Source: Bacteroidales bacterium
Lineage (GTDB): Bacteria > Bacteroidota > Bacteroidia > Bacteroidales > Lentimicrobiaceae
Length of the DNA: 9,713 nt
Assembly: GCA_022837485.1 (NCBI GenBank)
Contig: JALHHH010000095.1
Location: 1 to 9,713, forward strand
Direction: 5' to 3'
Shown: positions 6,760 through 9,713 of the stretch, in pieces
How the letters are laid out: each line of letters starts with the position of its first letter
Numbering within the stretch: position 1 is the stretch's first letter
The notes under the pieces: generated by a model
The model's input: only the letters and a program-made list of their open reading frames with translations
Database searches by the model: none
What the model was told of the DNA's origin: nothing
Translations under genes and position numbers: made by a program

Positions 6760-6815
6760 CAGGCCTCAAGTCTGTTAACGGGGTATAACATTTTTAAAGA
6801 TTTTGTTTGTTCGGA

Positions 6816-7919
6816 ATGAGGACTAAGCTGCTGATCGTTACGCTTTTTTTTGGTTTTTTTATGACCTTTCCCCTCATGGCTGCCCCTGCCTCAGGAGGCA
6901 ATGAAACACATGAGCAAGAGTTTAATGCCGGGCACCTGATCATCGATCACATCGTTGACAGCCACGAATGGCATATTGCTACCATAGGTCATACCCACAT
7001 TACGATTCCCTTGCCGGTTATCCTGATCGATCAGGGGAAGTTTCATGTATTCAGCTCTTCAAAATTCCACCACGGGCATTCCTCATACAAGGGATTCAAA
7101 ATCGAAACCGAACGGAATGCAAATAAGGGAAAAATTGTTAAGGTGATTCCCGGTACCATGCAAACGGATACAGCTGCAGAAAAACCCATCGATCTGTCGA
7201 TCACCAAAACCGTTGCCGGCATCTTCGTGAGTTTTCTGGTTGTAATCCTGATCTTTTCTTCCGTGGCACGGTCCTACACGCGTAACAAAGGACATGCTCC
7301 GCGCGGATTGCAGTCGGTACTCGAACCGCTGATCCTTTTTATCCGCGACGAAGTGGCTAAGCCTTCCATAGGGAAGCATTACGAGCGGTTTATGCCTTTC
7401 TTGCTGACCCTTTTCTTCTTTATTTTCTTCACCAATCTGATCGGACTTATACCGCTGTTTCCTGGCGGAGCCAACGTTACAGGTAACATTGGCGTTACCC
7501 TTGTGCTGGCTGCATTCACCTTTATGATGACAGCTTTCAGCGGAAACAAATCCTACTGGCAGCATATTTTCAATACGCCCGGAGTGCCGTGGTGGCTTAA
7601 GTTCCCAATTCCCCTGTTTCCGATCATCGAAATTACAGGGGTTGTCGTAAAGCCCTTTGTTCTGATGATTCGTCTTTTCGCCAATATTACTGCCGGGCAC
7701 ATCATTGTACTGGGATTTGTAAGCCTGATTTTTGTTTTTGGCAAAATCAGCCCCGGTCTCGGATACGGGGTATCGGTGGTTTCGGTATTTTTTGCTGTAT
7801 TTATCAGCGTTCTGGAGTTACTGGTGGCCTTTATCCAGGCCTACGTTTTCACCCTGCTTTCGGCACTTTATTTCGGTATGGCTACCGAAGAGCATGCACA
7901 TGCCGCAGAGCATCATTAA
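6816..7919 (+). CDS. atpB: F0F1 ATP synthase subunit a, with long periplasmic N-terminal extension
   Basis: Subunit a forms the two half-channels for protons beside the c-ring. From the ATG at 6816 the protein has 367 residues; an in-frame TTG at 6807 would add only three. This is about 100 residues longer than E. coli AtpB. The extra length is an N-terminal signal-like segment (1-23) and a soluble, His-rich region (about 25-125) with HLIIDHIVDSHEWHI and FHHGH, as is usual in Bacteroidota. Membrane segments follow at about 131-150, 190-215, 226-242, 265-283, 290-308 and 317-352. The essential channel arginine is Arg286 in LMIRLFANITAGH, and Gln341 in QAYVFTLL matches the conserved last-helix glutamine. 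The C-terminus is again His-rich (HAHAAEHH). It is the first gene of the atp operon, with a 47-nt gap to atpE. Confidence 0.95.
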   Translation: MRTKLLIVTLFFGFFMTFPLMAAPASGGNETHEQEFNAGHLIIDHIVDSHEWHIATIGHTHITIPLPVILIDQGKFHVFSSSKFHHGHSSYKGFKIETERNANKGKIVKVIPGTMQTDTAAEKPIDLSITKTVAGIFVSFLVVILIFSSVARSYTRNKGHAPRGLQSVLEPLILFIRDEVAKPSIGKHYERFMPFLLTLFFFIFFTNLIGLIPLFPGGANVTGNIGVTLVLAAFTFMMTAFSGNKSYWQHIFNTPGVPWWLKFPIPLFPIIEITGVVVKPFVLMIRLFANITAGHIIVLGFVSLIFVFGKISPGLGYGVSVVSVFFAVFISVLELLVAFIQAYVFTLLSALYFGMATEEHAHAAEHH

Positions 7920-7966
7920 TACGTAATTCATTCATTAACTACGCATAACCTTTAAATCAAACCATT

Positions 7967-8227
7967 ATGACAATTTTATCCGTTCTTATGCAGGTTGCAA
8001 CCGACCTGGCGCCGCTGGCCAAGATGGCTGCTGCTTTTGGTGCAGGTATTGCAGCGATTGCTGCAGCCTTCGGCATTGGAAACATCGGCCGTGCTGCCCT
8101 TGAATCCATTGCACGTCAGCCGGAAGCATCGGGCGACATCAGGTCAAACATGATTGTATCGGCCGCGCTTATCGAAGGAGTTGCCTTCTTCGCTATCGTG
8201 GTTTGTCTGCTTATCCTGTTTATCTGA
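7967..8227 (+). CDS. atpE: F0F1 ATP synthase subunit c (rotor ring)
   Basis: This 86-residue hairpin protein assembles into the proton-driven rotor ring. Helix 1 covers about 18-42 and helix 2 about 60-86. They are joined by the polar loop with Arg50-Gln51-Pro52 (ARQP), which contacts the central stalk. The proton-binding carboxylate is Glu70 in AALIEGVAFF. The sodium-type signature (Gln in helix 1, then Glu-Ser-Thr and Tyr in helix 2) is absent, so I infer proton coupling. The glycine motif of helix 1 is partly replaced by alanine, reading A32-x-A34-x-G36-x-G38. There is no Shine-Dalgarno sequence; TTTAAATC lies 8 nt before the ATG. A strong stem-loop follows the stop codon, before atpF. Confidence 0.96.
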   Translation: MTILSVLMQVATDLAPLAKMAAAFGAGIAAIAAAFGIGNIGRAALESIARQPEASGDIRSNMIVSAALIEGVAFFAIVVCLLILFI

Positions 8228-8241
8228 TTCTGAAATGCACG

Positions 8242-8276
8242 CATTGCCGGGGCAACGGTTGGTTGCTCCGGCAATG
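8242..8276 (+). promoter_or_regulatory. Strong intercistronic stem-loop between atpE and atpF
   Basis: The arms CATTGCCGGGGCAAC (8242-8256) and GTTGCTCCGGCAATG (8262-8276) pair over 15 bp with a single G-U wobble and a 5-nt loop GGTTG. The stem starts 14 nt after the atpE stop and ends 31 nt before the atpF start. It is followed by ATTTTG, only a short U-run, so it may be a partial terminator, an mRNA 3'-end stabiliser or a processing site. Each role would favour atpE over the genes downstream, which fits the need for many c subunits per complex. Confidence 0.7.
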
Positions 8277-8307
8277 ATTTTGCTTTCACACATTTAAATC
8301 CGACACT

Positions 8308-8802
8308 ATGGAATTGGTTAATCCCGGTTTGGGCTTGATATTCTGGATGGTAGTTGCCTTCGGGCTCTTACTGTTTATCCTGGGCCGTTTTGTTTGGCCT
8401 CCGGTTCTTCGTTCGTTGCGCGAACGCGAGCAATCGATAGAGCTGGCACTGCACGAAGCCGATAAGGCCCGTGAGGAGATGAAACAGCTTGTTTTCAACA
8501 ACGAGCAGCTTATGCGACAGGCCGAAGAGGAACGCGATGCACTTATCAGGGATGCACGCCGTGTGCGTGAGTCGCTGATCGAAGAAGCGAAAAAACAGGC
8601 TACTGAAGAAGCAAACCGTATCGTTGAAAATGCCCGCGAAAGGATACACTTCGAAAAGATGGAAGCCATTACCGAACTAAAAAATCAGATCGCAAATCTC
8701 TCCATCGATATTGCGGAAAAAGTTATTCAGCAGGAACTTTCGCAACCCGAAAAACAACAGGAGTTCGTGCGCAGGTCGCTGGGTGAAATGAATCTAAATT
8801 AA
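8308..8802 (+). CDS. atpF: F0F1 ATP synthase subunit b (peripheral stalk)
   Basis: This 164-residue stator protein has one N-terminal membrane helix (about 8-28, GLIFWMVVAFGLLLFILGRF). WPPVLRSLREREQSI comes next, the usual hinge into the dimerisation domain. Residues of about 35-135 are a long, highly charged coiled coil rich in Glu, Arg and Ala, and the C-terminal part (about 130-164, IAEKVIQQELSQPEKQQEF) should bind subunit delta. The length is normal. TTTAAATC lies 7 nt before the ATG, the same leader element as for atpE. The gene ends 4 nt before atpH, so the two are likely translationally coupled. Confidence 0.95.
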   Translation: MELVNPGLGLIFWMVVAFGLLLFILGRFVWPPVLRSLREREQSIELALHEADKAREEMKQLVFNNEQLMRQAEEERDALIRDARRVRESLIEEAKKQATEEANRIVENARERIHFEKMEAITELKNQIANLSIDIAEKVIQQELSQPEKQQEFVRRSLGEMNLN

Positions 8803-8806
8803 AGTT

Positions 8807-9364
8807 ATGCATAACCCAAAGCTTAGCATACGTTATGCACAGGCACTTTTCGACCTGGCCCTGGAGCAGGGAGTAACCGATGAGGTGAATTCCGATATGG
8901 AACTTCTGGTGAATACGTGCAACCAGAACCCTGCCCTTGTGCACATGCTTAACAGCCCCGTAATCAACAGCGGCAAGAAAATTACCGTGATGAACGGGAT
9001 ATTTTCAAAGGAGATCGGGAAACTCTCCCTGGCGTTTATCGGCATCATTATCCGTAAACGTAGAGAATCTTTACTGGTGGAGATTGCAGGGAAATTTGCT
9101 GACCTCTTTCTCGACTACAAAATGGTGAAACGGGTGAAAGTAACTTCAGCAACTCCGCTCGACGATAATACGCGCAAAGAACTTCTTGACCTTCTTGCCA
9201 GCCAGACCGGCTGCAGCATCCTGCTCGATGAAGCGGTTGATGCAAACCTGCTTGGCGGACTGGTAGTGAAGCTCGAAAACCGGATTTTTGATGACACCGT
9301 ACGAAAAAAGCTTCAAAACCTCCGCAAGGAGTTCAGCAAGAACATTTATACCAGCAAAGTATAA
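8807..9364 (+). CDS. atpH: F0F1 ATP synthase subunit delta (stator cap)
   Basis: This 185-residue soluble subunit joins the b dimer to the top of the alpha3beta3 head. The helical N-terminal domain (about 1-105) opens with SIRYAQALFDLALEQG and has the NSPVINSGKK and FIGIIIRKRRESLL stretches typical of the family. The C-terminal domain includes VKVTSATPLD and ends in the conserved GGLVVKLENRIFDDTVRKKL motif (about 150-169). The length and order (b-delta-alpha) are standard. It starts 4 nt after atpF and ends 12 nt before atpA. Confidence 0.95.
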   Translation: MHNPKLSIRYAQALFDLALEQGVTDEVNSDMELLVNTCNQNPALVHMLNSPVINSGKKITVMNGIFSKEIGKLSLAFIGIIIRKRRESLLVEIAGKFADLFLDYKMVKRVKVTSATPLDDNTRKELLDLLASQTGCSILLDEAVDANLLGGLVVKLENRIFDDTVRKKLQNLRKEFSKNIYTSKV

Positions 9365-9376
9365 AACGAAAATCAA

Positions 9377-9713
9377 ATGGCAGAAATAAAACCCGCAGAA
9401 GTATCTGCGATATTACGACAACAGCTGGCCGGTTTTAAATCGGAAGCAGAACTTGATGAAACAGGTACCGTGCTTCAGGTGGGCGATGGAATCGCCAGGA
9501 TCTACGGACTCAATAACGTGCAGTCGGGAGAGCTGGTTGAATTTGAATCTACCGGTATCAAAGGCATTGTTCTCAATCTTGAAGAAGACAATGTGGGTGT
9601 GGTGTTGCTTGGAGAAGGAACCGGCATCAACGAAGGCGACCAGGTGAAACGTACCTATACCATTGCATCCATCCCTGTAAGCGAAGGGATGCTCGGCAGG
9701 GTAATCAATACCG
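9377..9713 (+). CDS. atpA: F0F1 ATP synthase subunit alpha, 5' part (cut by window end)
   Basis: The first 112 codons of the alpha subunit are present, and the frame is open to the window edge. The protein starts MAEIKPAEVSAILRQQLAGF, a segment that binds delta at the top of the head. The beta-barrel crown domain follows, with GTVLQVGDGIARIYGL (about 30-45) and NVGVVLLGEGTGINEGD (about 75-91), and then VSEGMLGRVINT. The nucleotide-binding domain with the P-loop lies beyond the window. In full the protein should be about 520 residues. It is translated from the ATG at 9377 after an A-rich leader with no Shine-Dalgarno sequence. Nothing in the visible part is abnormal. Confidence 0.95.
   Translation, partial: MAEIKPAEVSAILRQQLAGFKSEAELDETGTVLQVGDGIARIYGLNNVQSGELVEFESTGIKGIVLNLEEDNVGVVLLGEGTGINEGDQVKRTYTIASIPVSEGMLGRVINT

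Larger units (their letters stand above)
6494..6815. other. Divergent tadA/atpB intergenic region
   Basis: About 320 bp separate the start of tadA from the start of atpB. I see no gene here, although one minus frame is open by chance. It contains a tadA promoter box (6529-6536), a cluster of TAACC/GGTTA half-sites (6668-6689), a short CCCG/CGGG inverted repeat (6713-6716 and 6725-6728) and a weak plus-strand box TATAATTG (6752-6759). No atpI-like gene is present, although atpI often precedes atpB in other phyla. Confidence 0.55.

Noticed and set aside
6494..6769. N-terminal extension of tadA to an ATG at 6769
   Set aside because: The extra 92 codons have no homology to deaminases, the 148-residue form matches family length, and a promoter box lies inside the extension.
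7083..7700. 205-codon minus-strand open frame inside atpB
   Set aside because: It is antisense to an unmistakable ATP synthase subunit and shows no domain of its own.
1..9713. CRISPR array, tRNA/rRNA genes, transposase or phage genes
   Set aside because: I saw no regularly spaced repeats, cloverleaf-like sequences, or transposase or integrase motifs in any frame.

Overview
The window looks like chromosomal DNA from a Bacteroidota (Bacteroidetes) bacterium, probably a Bacteroidales-like or related lineage. The evidence is a type IX secretion (T9SS) C-terminal sorting domain, a TonB-dependent receptor with a carboxypeptidase-regulatory-like N-terminus, a DUF4369/TlpA-type lipoprotein, an AtpB with the long His-rich periplasmic extension seen in this phylum, A/T-rich leaders in place of Shine-Dalgarno sequences, and TAnnTTTG promoter boxes.

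Layout. (1) Positions 1-1616 are visibly AT-richer than the rest. They hold one minus-strand gene for a secreted BNR/Asp-box beta-propeller protein that stops early (85-897), then about 720 bp without a recognisable gene. (2) Positions 1617-4640 are a minus-strand pair: a small T9SS-sorted surface protein (3894-4640) followed 14 nt later by a TonB-dependent receptor. The receptor is broken in its plug domain near 3340-3400 by a frame change, and about 20 expected residues are missing. (3) Positions 4641-4875 are a divergent control region with two opposed TAACTTTG boxes and a perfect 22-bp palindrome. (4) Positions 4876-5979 encode a TlpA-family thioredoxin lipoprotein on the plus strand. It converges on tadA (6047-6493, minus), a tRNA adenosine deaminase. 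(5) From 6816 to the window end runs the plus-strand F0F1 ATP synthase operon atpB-atpE-atpF-atpH-atpA. atpA is cut by the window edge.

The atp genes build the membrane rotor/stator (a, c, b), the stator cap (delta) and the start of the catalytic head (alpha). No atpI, atpD or atpC lies upstream of atpB. A strong 15-bp stem-loop between atpE and atpF may help set the high c-subunit yield. The T9SS protein/TonB receptor pair is a cell-surface module whose receptor half looks inactivated, or is misassembled.

I found no CRISPR array, RNA gene, transposase or phage module, and no clearly new multi-gene system. The observations most worth checking are the atpE/atpF stem-loop, the divergent-region palindrome, the receptor lesion and the repeated TAACC half-sites upstream of atpB.
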